Shown: piece after piece, positions 34,911-41,014 of the stretch | Layout of the letters: the number at the start of each line of letters is the position of its first letter | How positions within the stretch are numbered: the stretch's first letter is position 1 | Source of the DNA: Nitrososphaerota archaeon | GTDB taxonomy: Archaea > Thermoproteota > Nitrososphaeria > Nitrososphaerales > Nitrosopumilaceae | Length of the DNA stretch: 41,014 nt | Direction of reading: 5' to 3' | NCBI GenBank assembly: GCA_028867735.1 | Contig: JAGWFW010000008.1 | Location: 1 to 41,014 of the forward strand | Notes under the pieces: model-generated | What the model saw: the letters and a program-made list of their open reading frames with translations, nothing else | Databases searched by the model: none | What the model was told of the DNA's origin: nothing | Position numbers and translations under genes: made by a program

Positions 34911-35390
34911 TCAAAGTTTCTTTCTTGGCGCAGCAATCACTGCATCAACCTCAAAATATGCAGATAGGTTTTTTGATATCTTGCGCAATGTTTCCATCGT
35001 AGTCACAAGTTCATCTTCCGATATGTCCTTTGTAGAAACCTTACGTATATGCAAGGCGCATCCCATCATCGAGTTCCACAAAGAATCCGCGCGTGAAGTC
35101 AGGTATATCCTGTTTACTCTCCTGTCTTTGGAATCCGGTTTTCTTTTTAGCAGCCCTTCCTTTTCCATTTTGTCAATTACTGGCACAAGCGTTGCCCCTT
35201 CTACTCCGACCTTGTCTGCAATCTCTTTCTGTGTCAGTCCCGGATGCTGGATAAGTGTTACAACCACCCTCCATTGGCTGATTGTCACGCCCACATTCTT
35301 TCTCAGTTCCAAGTCCAGAGTTTTTTGAAAGGCCTTTGCAGTGCTGTTTACTACAAACCCTACGCTGGTTTCAAAGTCGTATTTTGCCAT
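34911..35390 (-). CDS. MarR-family transcriptional regulator
   Basis: This 159-aa protein has the MarR winged-helix core: ISQWRVVVTLIQHPGLTQKEIADKVGVEGATLVPVIDKMEKEGLLKRKPDSKDRRVNRIYLTSR, with the DxRxxR wing motif as DSKDRRVNR. It should act as a dimer that releases DNA on ligand binding. It heads the operon with the efflux transporter. A palindrome (ctaatgattag, 35404-35414) lies between its TATA box and the start, suited to self-repression. Confidence 0.92.
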   Translation of the reverse strand: MAKYDFETSVGFVVNSTAKAFQKTLDLELRKNVGVTISQWRVVVTLIQHPGLTQKEIADKVGVEGATLVPVIDKMEKEGLLKRKPDSKDRRVNRIYLTSRADSLWNSMMGCALHIRKVSTKDISEDELVTTMETLRKISKNLSAYFEVDAVIAAPRKKL

Positions 35391-35403
35391 ATCACTTAGA
35401 CGA

Positions 35404-35433
35404 CTAATGATTAGCTGCCTAACTATTTTAAGC
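35404..35433 (-). promoter_or_regulatory. marR promoter with palindromic operator candidate
   Basis: On the minus strand gcttaaaatag (35423-35433) is a TATA box. The perfect 11-bp palindrome ctaatgattag (35404-35414) falls at the expected transcription start, before the marR ATG. Nearby cttag and ctaac look like extra half-sites. This is the typical position of a MarR operator. Confidence 0.55.
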
Positions 35434-35447
35434 CTTGCAACAGGACA

Positions 35448-35465
35448 ACGATCTCTTTATATCGT
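35448..35465 (+). promoter_or_regulatory. Promoter of the Dps-like gene with inverted repeat around TATA
   Basis: A TATA-like ctttatat (35455-35462) lies about 29 nt before the GTG start at 35488. It is overlapped by the inverted repeat acgat/atcgt (35448-35452, 35461-35465), extended on the outside by ggac/gtcc with an offset. A protein bound here would compete with TBP. Confidence 0.45.
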
Positions 35466-35487
35466 CCAGCAGGCCTGAGTCGTATCT

Positions 35488-36066
35488 GTGACAAAGAAGG
35501 AGCCAAGCGTAATTGGTGTCAAGGTCCTAGAACAAAACGGAGTCAACATAAAGGAGTTGATAAGCGCCCTAGTTTACAACGCATCGGTAGAGTTTACCGC
35601 ATATTATTATTTTACAAACCTCAGGGCCCACTGCACTGGAATGGAGGGCGAGTCTTTGAAGGGAGTCATTGAAGATGCAAGACTCGAGGACCTGAGCCAC
35701 TTTGAATCATGCCTTTCAAGAATTTATGAGCTTGGAGGCAAGCTGCCGCTTGACGCACAGACATTTATCAAAATGTCTGGCTGCGAATTTTTGCAGCTTC
35801 CCCCAAATCCAGCCGATACCAAGGCAATCCTTGAAAAATGTCTCAAGGCAGAGCAGGGCGCCATTGTAAACTGGAACAGGGTGTGCAAGATGACACTTGG
35901 AAAAGATCCTGCAACGTATGATGTCGCAAAGGACATACTCAGAGAAGAGATAGAACACGAGGCATGGTTCCTTGAACTATTGCACGGCAGGCCTTCCGGG
36001 CACATGAGAAGAAAGTATCCCGGAGAAAGACCCCACACCCAGAAACATTCCAGGGCACTTGGCTAG
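35488..36066 (+). CDS. Dps-like ferritin-family protein (possible DPSL/thioferritin)
   Basis: This 192-aa four-helix protein has ferritin-like metal residues: E35 (VEFTAYYYFT), D68 and H71 in LEDLSH, E122 in KAEQGAI, and E154-xx-H157 in REEIEHEAWF. Two cysteines (C99 and C118) lie between helices 2 and 3, as in archaeal DPSL/thioferritin proteins, whose disulfide is near the active site. A lysine/arginine-rich tail (RRKYPGERPHTQKHSR) may bind DNA or mediate assembly. It probably stores iron and consumes peroxide. The start is GTG, apparently leaderless, divergent from marR. Confidence 0.8.
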   Translation: MTKKEPSVIGVKVLEQNGVNIKELISALVYNASVEFTAYYYFTNLRAHCTGMEGESLKGVIEDARLEDLSHFESCLSRIYELGGKLPLDAQTFIKMSGCEFLQLPPNPADTKAILEKCLKAEQGAIVNWNRVCKMTLGKDPATYDVAKDILREEIEHEAWFLELLHGRPSGHMRRKYPGERPHTQKHSRALG

Positions 36067-36094
36067 TCGAAAAGAAGGCAAGAAATTTCCGTAA

Positions 36095-37108
36095 CTAGTT
36101 TAGATCCTTGTCTTTTTCCGTCTGGATTTTAATCTCTTTTTTTAGTGCGGTGTATCGGTTTCGTATGGTTACAGATGTGATTCCGGATGCCTTGGCGATT
36201 TCAAACTGAGTTTTCTTTTCGCCGTTTAGGATGCATGAAAGATACAGAGTAGCGGCAGCTAGCGCCATAGGGTTTTTGCCTGCCGAGATTCCCTTTTCAG
36301 ACAGTTGCAAGAGAATCTTCAATGCTTCTCTTTGCGCCTTTTCACTTATGTTTGCCTCATGTGCTATCTTGGTTACAAATTCTGCCGGGTTTGACGGATC
36401 AAGAGACATCTCAAGTTTTTCAATCAGGTTTCTGCATGCCCGGCTGACCTCCTTCTTGCTCACGTTGGCCGCCCTAGAGATATCAATGAGAGAACGCGGG
36501 ATATCGGTTTGCCTGCATGCCAGATATACCGAAGCACACATGATTCCCTTTGCGCTGCGACCTATGGTTATTCTCTTTTGCATTGCTTTTCTGTACAGAT
36601 ATGCAGAATTTTCCACTGTTGAATCTGGAAGACCCAGTTTTGTTTTTAGCGAATAGAGAAGCAAGAGTGCAGACCGCAGCGTGCGATTAGATGACGCTGT
36701 CCTGCTTCTGCTGTTGAGCACTTTGAGCCTGCCAAACGTGTTCTTCATGTAGCTAGACAGCGAGCGTCCCATGGCGTCCTTGTCTGAGATGACCGTCATC
36801 ATGCCCATATCATACATGGCAAGCGATTGCTCCGGCCCGGTTCTTGCCTTTGAAATAAACTCTGATGCATCGGAGATGTGTTCGGGGTTTGGATCTATGG
36901 ATCTTTCAAGCAGCACAAATCCGCATGAGCCACAAATTATCTCACCTGACGAAGTATCCGTGATTATTGGTGCGCCCTTGCATCCTCTGGTCGGACATTT
37001 TGGGGATGCAATGTCCAAGGCTTCCATCCTCTTTGAGGTGACATCCATACAGTTGGAATCACCATAAAGAATCTGGGTCTTGTTTGTCTTTGCCATTAAT
37101 TCATCCAC
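36095..37108 (-). CDS. tfb: Transcription factor TFB (TFIIB family)
   Basis: This 337-aa protein has an N-terminal zinc ribbon (C38, C43, C59, C62: CPTRGC...CGSC), a B-reader-like region (FISKARTGPEQSLAMYDMGMMTVISDKDAMG) and two cyclin folds from about residue 130 (SRTASSNRTLRSALLLLYSLKTKLGL and KIAHEANISEKAQREALKILLQL). TFB recruits RNA polymerase to TBP-bound promoters. The first zinc pair is CX4C rather than the usual CX2C. The ATG overlaps the upstream SRPBCC gene by 13 bp and is preceded by gaggt; an ATG four codons later overlaps the upstream stop (TAATG). Archaea often keep several TFBs, and this may be a divergent paralog. Confidence 0.93.
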   Translation of the reverse strand: MDELMAKTNKTQILYGDSNCMDVTSKRMEALDIASPKCPTRGCKGAPIITDTSSGEIICGSCGFVLLERSIDPNPEHISDASEFISKARTGPEQSLAMYDMGMMTVISDKDAMGRSLSSYMKNTFGRLKVLNSRSRTASSNRTLRSALLLLYSLKTKLGLPDSTVENSAYLYRKAMQKRITIGRSAKGIMCASVYLACRQTDIPRSLIDISRAANVSKKEVSRACRNLIEKLEMSLDPSNPAEFVTKIAHEANISEKAQREALKILLQLSEKGISAGKNPMALAAATLYLSCILNGEKKTQFEIAKASGITSVTIRNRYTALKKEIKIQTEKDKDLN

Positions 37109-37551
37109 AACCTCTCAGCTACAGGAATGTCGCACTCGAATCCCTCGGATCTTCTTTTTATCAGGTCAGCCGCAAGTTCGGCTTCGGCTTGGAATAATTC
37201 TGCAAGTCTTTTTGAATCATGACGTCCTATTCCAGGAAATTCATAATTCATCTGGATCTCAAGCAGCGTTGTTTGGCCCAGAGGAAACAACAGGATATCC
37301 CTTGTGCCTGATATCACTCCGCTGACCCACCGTGTCTGGATTCTTTCCACCGGATGAATCGTTAGTACTTGGATGCAGACATTGTCCCTGCCAAGTATTA
37401 CTTCACGTGTAACTGCATTTCCATTCCTAGAAAGGTTCCTGACTGACGTTATTCCTCTCCAGAAATAAGAGTCATCATCTATTCCAGATACAACTTCCCA
37501 CACCCTTTCCCGTGTGGCACCGACTCGTAGCCTTGTCTTGATTTTTACCAA
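37096..37551 (-). CDS. SRPBCC (START/polyketide-cyclase-like) protein, TFB-linked
   Basis: This 151-aa protein has the SRPBCC start (KTRLRVGATRERVWEVVSGIDDDSYFWRGITSVRNLSRNGNAVTREV) in common with the protein at 18027-18443, so the two are paralogs. Its C-terminal helix (RLAELFQAEAELAADLIKRR) closes the hydrophobic pocket. The start is a TTG. It overlaps the downstream TFB gene by 13 bp, so the two are translationally coupled. A small-molecule pocket protein cotranslated with a transcription factor suggests a ligand-linked control step, which is an inference. Confidence 0.82.
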   Translation of the reverse strand: MVKIKTRLRVGATRERVWEVVSGIDDDSYFWRGITSVRNLSRNGNAVTREVILGRDNVCIQVLTIHPVERIQTRWVSGVISGTRDILLFPLGQTTLLEIQMNYEFPGIGRHDSKRLAELFQAEAELAADLIKRRSEGFECDIPVAERLWMN

Positions 37552-37712
37552 CGTCTTGTTTTAGGTGAATTTAGCATAAATCTTGGTAAGTATACACTGC
37601 AACACATAGGGCCGGGAGCGGCACCTGATTTTATTTGTGTGATGGAATTAGCTGTTTGTTTCTAAAAATTGATTTGGTGTACCTATAAGACTGCGAGGTT
37701 TGATTTCTTTCA

Positions 37713-38297
37713 ATGCCGCCAGACTCCAAACACAATTTAGCAGACATTGTTTACAGTCAGAAGAAAAACATTGAGAAGCCAGACAAGGAGACTCTAGGCT
37801 ACATCAAGGACGAGTTAGACGAGCCAAAACACAGGATAGCAAACCCACTTCTTTTTGCAAAGACAAGAGAAGTGCTTGGCAACATAATATCAAAGCGGAT
37901 GAAAACATCGGGAGGCACCGACATTGACTGGCTGATTGAACACAACGGAGGATTCATGATTTTCGAGCTCAAGATATTTCATGATGACAGGATACTTGTT
38001 TCAAAAGCACAGATGATTGCCTATGAAAAACTGTATGCAAACCTTCCCAAGTGTCACGTGCTTTTCATAGGACATGACGACATTGATTTTTCAGAGTTGA
38101 ACGATCCAGTGTGGCTGTTTGAAATGAAAGAGTGGAAATCCATGTCCATACCGCATGTGGAGGACAGTCTGGTCGATCCCGCGTATAGTGAGAACGAGAT
38201 TACTGGATACAGGATAGAAAGAGATTTCATGGAAAGAATCGACGTCAAGATACTCAGAGACAAGATAGATTCAATCTGGAACGAGTTTGAGAGATAA
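37713..38297 (+). CDS. PD-(D/E)XK nuclease-like protein
   Basis: The family is not recognised, but the core looks like a restriction-type nuclease fold. D70/D72 lie in GGTDIDWLI, E85-x-K87 in MIFELKIF (the ExK of motif II) and Q100-xxx-Y104 in KAQMIAYEKLY, matching the QxxxY motif of RecB/Cas4-type nucleases. The spacing D72-x12-E85 fits. The 194-aa protein has no membrane segments and no partner methylase, helicase or CRISPR genes nearby. Nuclease activity is inferred from these residues only. A hairpin follows the stop. Confidence 0.65.
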   Translation: MPPDSKHNLADIVYSQKKNIEKPDKETLGYIKDELDEPKHRIANPLLFAKTREVLGNIISKRMKTSGGTDIDWLIEHNGGFMIFELKIFHDDRILVSKAQMIAYEKLYANLPKCHVLFIGHDDIDFSELNDPVWLFEMKEWKSMSIPHVEDSLVDPAYSENEITGYRIERDFMERIDVKILRDKIDSIWNEFER

Positions 38298-38331
38298 ACT
38301 GGGAAGATAGTGGTTCGGGATATCCCAGTTT
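38296..38331. terminator. Hairpin between convergent genes
   Basis: A perfect 9-bp inverted repeat aaactggga/tcccagttt has an 18-nt spacer. It begins at the stop of the nuclease-like gene and ends 12 bp before the convergent zinc-ribbon gene's stop. It could serve as a two-way terminator or RNA stability element. Confidence 0.5.
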
Positions 38332-38342
38332 AGACCCAAGAG

Positions 38343-38459
38343 TCAGGATTCTGGCCAGTTGGCCCCACAGCTGGGACATGTTCCTCGAAATCCTTTGTAC
38401 TTGGCGCTGTAGTGTATTGAGGCGTCCTCAGAGCCGCATCCCGTGCATTCTATTTTCAT
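38343..38459 (-). CDS. Very small zinc-ribbon protein
   Basis: This 38-aa protein is below the track cut-off. It has two CX2C knuckles (ECTGCGS and TCPSCGA) separated by 19 residues, including HYSAKYKGFRG. The arrangement is a minimal zinc ribbon and the start is an ATG. Such micro-proteins occur widely in Thaumarchaea; the function is unknown. It converges with the nuclease-like gene. Confidence 0.72.
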   Translation of the reverse strand: MKIECTGCGSEDASIHYSAKYKGFRGTCPSCGANWPES

Positions 38460-38565
38460 GCATAATATTGTCATTTCCCGCATATGTCCCATCTTCAACA
38501 TGTTAGCTTACAAATAAGAAATCTAGCTGAATACAACCTATCTGGCATTTTGCATATTGTAATAC

Positions 38566-38715
38566 ATGCAAAATAAGCTTGAAGTAGAAAAACCCAGCGT
38601 ATGGAAAATGCAGGTTCGCGCGTCATTTAGGAAAGTGATTGCCTTTGATCTGCTATTTCTAGGTCTTGGGGCCATGGTGGGGGCAGGAATCCTCGCTGCA
38701 ATCCTACACCTGTAG
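38566..38715 (+). CDS. Very small single-helix membrane protein
   Basis: This 49-aa protein is below the track cut-off. A charged N-terminus (MQNKLEVEKPSVWKMQVRASFRK) is followed by a hydrophobic segment (VIAFDLLFLGLGAMVGAGILAAILHL) that reaches the C-terminus. It is probably a tail-anchored small membrane protein. The family is unknown. A minus-strand 99-aa ORF over it is a shadow. Confidence 0.6.
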   Translation: MQNKLEVEKPSVWKMQVRASFRKVIAFDLLFLGLGAMVGAGILAAILHL

Positions 38716-38796
38716 GATTGTTTCTTTATTTTTAGAAAATCTTGATGGAAACTGTCTTGTATCTTAATATAATGTGCGCCAAGATCAAAAGACCGT

Positions 38797-39075
38797 TTGG
38801 ATTTTAAGCAGAAAAAACGGATAAACATGTTTGCCATACTGGTTGTTCTAATGATAGCGGTACCAGAAATTGTGGCACATTTTTATTTTGACGCACAGAG
38901 ACACCCTGTGACATCATCTATTGATACCGCGCTTTCTCTTACCGACAAACAGCACAGCATGTATGTAAATGGGGATACAAGATGCCACCTAGTTCTCAAA
39001 AATGATACCACCGCCACAAATGTGAGCAGGGCAGCCGGGATTCAGGGACAGTATGCAGTTTATTCCTGCACATAG
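38797..39075 (+). CDS. Small membrane-anchored secreted protein
   Basis: This 92-aa protein has a basic start (MDFKQKKRINM) and one membrane helix at about residues 11-30 (FAILVVLMIAVPEIVAHFYF). An outward-facing region of about 60 residues follows with two cysteines (C62 in DTRCHLVL and the near-terminal C91), which may form a disulfide. The family is not recognised. The start is a TTG; the internal ATG at residue 11 is an alternative but would remove the basic cap. Confidence 0.6.
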   Translation: MDFKQKKRINMFAILVVLMIAVPEIVAHFYFDAQRHPVTSSIDTALSLTDKQHSMYVNGDTRCHLVLKNDTTATNVSRAAGIQGQYAVYSCT

Positions 39076-39106
39076 TATGTTTTTCCGTTGTTTTCAAAAT
39101 GCAGTG

Positions 39107-39238
39107 TTACGGCAATTCGCTTGATTCAGGTGCACAGTGCTTGTGGACCCATTTTCCAGATGGTGTTTTCGATATTTCTGCGCCCACGCTGATTTCTGCT
39201 TTGCATTCAGAGCAGGTTGTCTTGAACTTTGCTTTCAT
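39107..39238 (-). CDS. Very small zinc-binding protein
   Basis: This 43-aa protein is below the track cut-off: MKAKFKTTCSECKAEISVG, then WVHKHCAPES. CSEC and HKHC together form a CX2C...HX3C-type site, likely to bind zinc. The start is an ATG. It lies between two secreted-protein genes on the opposite strand. The function is unknown. Confidence 0.6.
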   Translation of the reverse strand: MKAKFKTTCSECKAEISVGAEISKTPSGKWVHKHCAPESSELP

Positions 39239-39346
39239 GATCTTCTAAAGCGTCATGAGTAGATAAGTAGATGTGTTTGTTTCCCGGCTTTCACATGTTA
39301 GGCACAATAGAAATTTTGAATATATGGCACAATTCATATCAAAAGA

Positions 39347-40276
39347 GTGAAAGTCTTTCCCAAGTTTGCAAGATATTGTTTTTTGGTTCTTTTTTTGGCA
39401 GTTTTATTTATTCCTGCCAATGCGACTCAAAATAACATCACAGACTCGAATATTCAGCTTGGCCTGAACTATCCAGACATAGTAGTGCAGGGAAAGCAGT
39501 TTGTCCTATCGTCCGTTGTCAAGGCCACTGCTGATCAGGTATCAAACATCACAGTTACAATAACCTGCCCCGAGCTGCAAATCGAACACAATAGCTTTCA
39601 CCTTGACAAGCTTGCAAAAGACTCTACCCTAGGAAACGATTTCAATTCCACTGTAAAGAGTAGTGTTCCAGACGGGAACTTTGTTGCAAACGTAGAAGTG
39701 GATTATTTTGTAAAGGGGTTTTTCGATTCACAGCCAGTAAGACACACGGTCACGCAGACGACGCAGTTCCTAGCCGCATCCAAGCCTTCCCTCTCGCTTA
39801 ACCTCCAGACTCCAAGCGATGTGTTTTCAGGAGAGCCATTTTCCATAAAGGGTACAATTGTAAACCAGGGGTCGGGGGCGCACAACATACAGCTTTCGGT
39901 ATTTTCTTCAGAGCTGCAGATTGAGGGAAAAAAATCTCTTGCAGTCACGGACCTTGATGCAGGCAAATCTACTGACTTTGAGTTTGTTGTGCAGACACAA
40001 AAGAATTTGGGAGATCCGATACATGCAGTTGTTCATGTGAATGGGACGTATTCTGATGACGGTGGAAAAACATACTCCATAGACAACTCGTTCAATGTCT
40101 TTGCAAGACAGAGGGGCATGCTTGAGATAGGCGATGCAAATGGAATTTGGGTAGGACAGTTCTTCATTGCTCCGGTTGTAGGAGTTGGGACAATCGTGTC
40201 AAGCGTGATAGGATTCATGATATTTCTGTGGCACTACAGGAACAAGAAAAAGAAACGCAAGACAAAAAAATCATGA
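39347..40276 (+). CDS. Surface protein with signal peptide, beta-sandwich domains and C-terminal anchor
   Basis: This 309-aa protein has a signal peptide (VFPKFARYCFLVLFLAVLFIPANA). Two beta-rich domains of about 110-120 residues follow, of the CARDB/Ig-like kind (NYPDIVVQGKQFVLSSVVKATADQVSNITVTI and SLNLQTPSDVFSGEPFSIKGTIVNQGSGAHNIQLSV). It ends with a membrane helix (FFIAPVVGVGTIVSSVIGFMIFLW) and a basic tail (YRNKKKKRKTKK). It should sit at the cell surface. The start is GTG. It could take part in envelope structure or binding; no specific function is visible. Confidence 0.78.
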   Translation: MKVFPKFARYCFLVLFLAVLFIPANATQNNITDSNIQLGLNYPDIVVQGKQFVLSSVVKATADQVSNITVTITCPELQIEHNSFHLDKLAKDSTLGNDFNSTVKSSVPDGNFVANVEVDYFVKGFFDSQPVRHTVTQTTQFLAASKPSLSLNLQTPSDVFSGEPFSIKGTIVNQGSGAHNIQLSVFSSELQIEGKKSLAVTDLDAGKSTDFEFVVQTQKNLGDPIHAVVHVNGTYSDDGGKTYSIDNSFNVFARQRGMLEIGDANGIWVGQFFIAPVVGVGTIVSSVIGFMIFLWHYRNKKKKRKTKKS

Positions 40277-40378
40277 TTTTCACATTTTGAGAAATAAACA
40301 AATTTTCAAAATGAACTGCTCTTTCTTGGAACACTGCACATCATCCTTAAATTACCACCTCATATTTGTGAGAGTTGG

Positions 40379-40732
40379 ATGGGTATGTCAAAAACATTGA
40401 TTTACGGTGGAATTGGAGGAGGGGCTGCGGTGGCAGTTGCCGTCATAGTTCTTCTTGTGGTCCACACAAACACGCCCCAATACGCACTGTCTCTTGACGC
40501 AAGTAGTGAGATGCAGATGGGAGTAGGCTCTGCCATACGCCTTTATGTTACCAACACAGGGTCGTCACCCCTGACCAACCTCAAGGCAGACTATGGAACA
40601 ACTTCCGATAGCATTCCGGAGCTGGATCCGGGTCAGAAAATAATGCTGTCTCCCCCCGCTGGCTCGAAGATGGTGACGGTTACAGACGATCAGGGGATAA
40701 CGGCGGCAAAAGACTTTAGCTCCATGAGCTAG
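40379..40732 (+). CDS. Small membrane-anchored beta-domain protein
   Basis: This 117-aa protein has an N-terminal helix (LIYGGIGGGAAVAVAVIVLLVV) as signal anchor, and one short beta-sandwich-like domain (YALSLDASSEMQMGVGSAIRLYVTNTGSSPLTNLKADY). The domain is of the type seen in the surface protein before it. It should face outward. The start is ATG, with an alternative at the third codon. Confidence 0.68.
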   Translation: MGMSKTLIYGGIGGGAAVAVAVIVLLVVHTNTPQYALSLDASSEMQMGVGSAIRLYVTNTGSSPLTNLKADYGTTSDSIPELDPGQKIMLSPPAGSKMVTVTDDQGITAAKDFSSMS

Positions 40733-40788
40733 GGTACAGAATCAACCCAACTCCATACTTTTTATTTTGGCTGCTTCAACGGTAGAAA

Positions 40789-40884
40789 ATGAAAAAATGC
40801 TCAAAATGCAGCGGCACTCTTTTCGATATTGGAAAGAAATTTGTGTGTACCAGATGCGGACACGAGAGACTGGCAAAAAAATAA
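40789..40884 (+). CDS. Very small zinc-ribbon protein
   Basis: This 31-aa protein is below the track cut-off: MKKCSKCSGTLFDIGKKFVCTRCGHERLAKK. Two CX2C knuckles (CSKC and CTRC) with a short spacer make a minimal zinc ribbon. The start is an ATG and a T-rich stretch follows. The function is unknown. Its small size makes it easy to miss, but the cysteine spacing is unlikely by chance. Confidence 0.68.
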   Translation: MKKCSKCSGTLFDIGKKFVCTRCGHERLAKK

Positions 40885-40886
40885 AG

Positions 40887-40905
40887 CCGGTTTTTTTATT
40901 TTTTG
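40887..40905 (+). terminator. T-rich terminator
   Basis: The stretch cggtttttttattttttga directly follows the small zinc-ribbon gene and fits archaeal oligo-T termination. Confidence 0.5.
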
Positions 40906-40941
40906 ATAAACCCAATTGCCTTTTGATTATTTTGTTATGTG

Positions 40942-41014
40942 TCAGAGTCCCTCAGGGAACTGGTAAAACGACGGTACGTTTGGAGGCGTTTGTCCGTATA
41001 CAATTGCAATCTCG
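40942..41014 (-). CDS. 3' end of a cut gene
   Basis: The minus strand enters from the right edge in an open frame ending ...EIAIVYGQTPPNVPSFYQFPEGL then TGA. Only 23 residues are visible, so no family is assigned. Amino acid make-up looks like real protein, and the stop is followed by A/T-rich sequence. Confidence 0.5.
   Translation of the reverse strand, partial: EIAIVYGQTPPNVPSFYQFPEGL

Noticed and set aside
34888-35328. 146-aa plus-strand ORF
   Set aside because: It is antisense to the MarR gene, whose winged-helix motif is clear.
38538-38837. 99-aa minus-strand ORF
   Set aside because: It is antisense to the 49-aa membrane protein and the start of the 92-aa protein; composition is shadow-like.
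1-41014. CRISPR arrays, insertion sequences, integrases, prophage genes
   Set aside because: No repeat-spacer array, transposase motif or terminal inverted repeats were seen; the gene content is ordinary chromosome.

Overview
The window is archaeal and most likely from an ammonia-oxidiser-type Thaumarchaeon (Nitrososphaeria, Nitrosopumilales-like). Pointers are aIF1, a TFB-family factor, Sec61-beta, an aMetAP type 2, archaeal Elp3, a class I lysyl-tRNA synthetase, four F420 genes, DUF1512, an archaeal RNase P RNA, a tRNA without encoded CCA, A/T-rich TATA boxes 25-30 nt before many starts, apparently leaderless ATG/GTG/TTG starts, and several RAM-only Lrp-like proteins. The genus was not determined; no search could be run.

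Layout. 1-2119: a cut membrane gene coupled to Sec61-beta (54 aa, missing from the ORF track), a p27/Sjogren-autoantigen-like zinc-ribbon protein, aIF1 and a CPBP protease. 2126-3674: cofD-cofC of F420 synthesis. 3760-5013: an exported, membrane-anchored protein. 5041-5323 (minus): RNase P RNA, identified from a closing P1 helix and the P4 segments and covered only by spurious ORFs. 5368-8352: an APC permease fused to stress-protein-like domains, and the rRNA-modifying enzyme Tsr3. 8414-13528: a 1172-aa surface protein (lamin-tail domain plus seven Ig-like repeats), a small zinc-ribbon membrane protein, a gene-poor gap of about 530 bp, and a cysteine-rich secreted protein. 13681-20634: tRNA-Pro(TGG), map, a zinc-ribbon/DUF1512 pair, a GlcD-like oxidase, a stand-alone MetRS-type tRNA-binding domain, an SRPBCC-glycosyltransferase pair and a DMT transporter.

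20724-29055: a small protein, an HtrA protease, cofG-cofH-TldE-like in one run, a CaCA exchanger, two RAM-only proteins, a winged-helix regulator with a possible self-operator, and purM. 29142-33409: elp3-lysS overlapping, followed by a small membrane protein and a coiled-coil protein. 33416-36066: a marR-MFS efflux operon divergent from a Dps-like ferritin, with symmetric sequences in both promoters. 36095-38297: an SRPBCC-TFB overlapping pair and a PD-(D/E)XK nuclease-like orphan. 38343-41014: a cluster of very small zinc-ribbon, membrane and secreted proteins, and the 3' end of a cut gene.

The window is mainly housekeeping chromosome. No insertion sequence, CRISPR array, prophage or integrase was seen. 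The points most worth following up are the RNase P RNA, the PD-(D/E)XK orphan, the SRPBCC-TFB pair, the elp3-lysS coupling, the marR/Dps promoter region, and the symmetric sites before small regulators.
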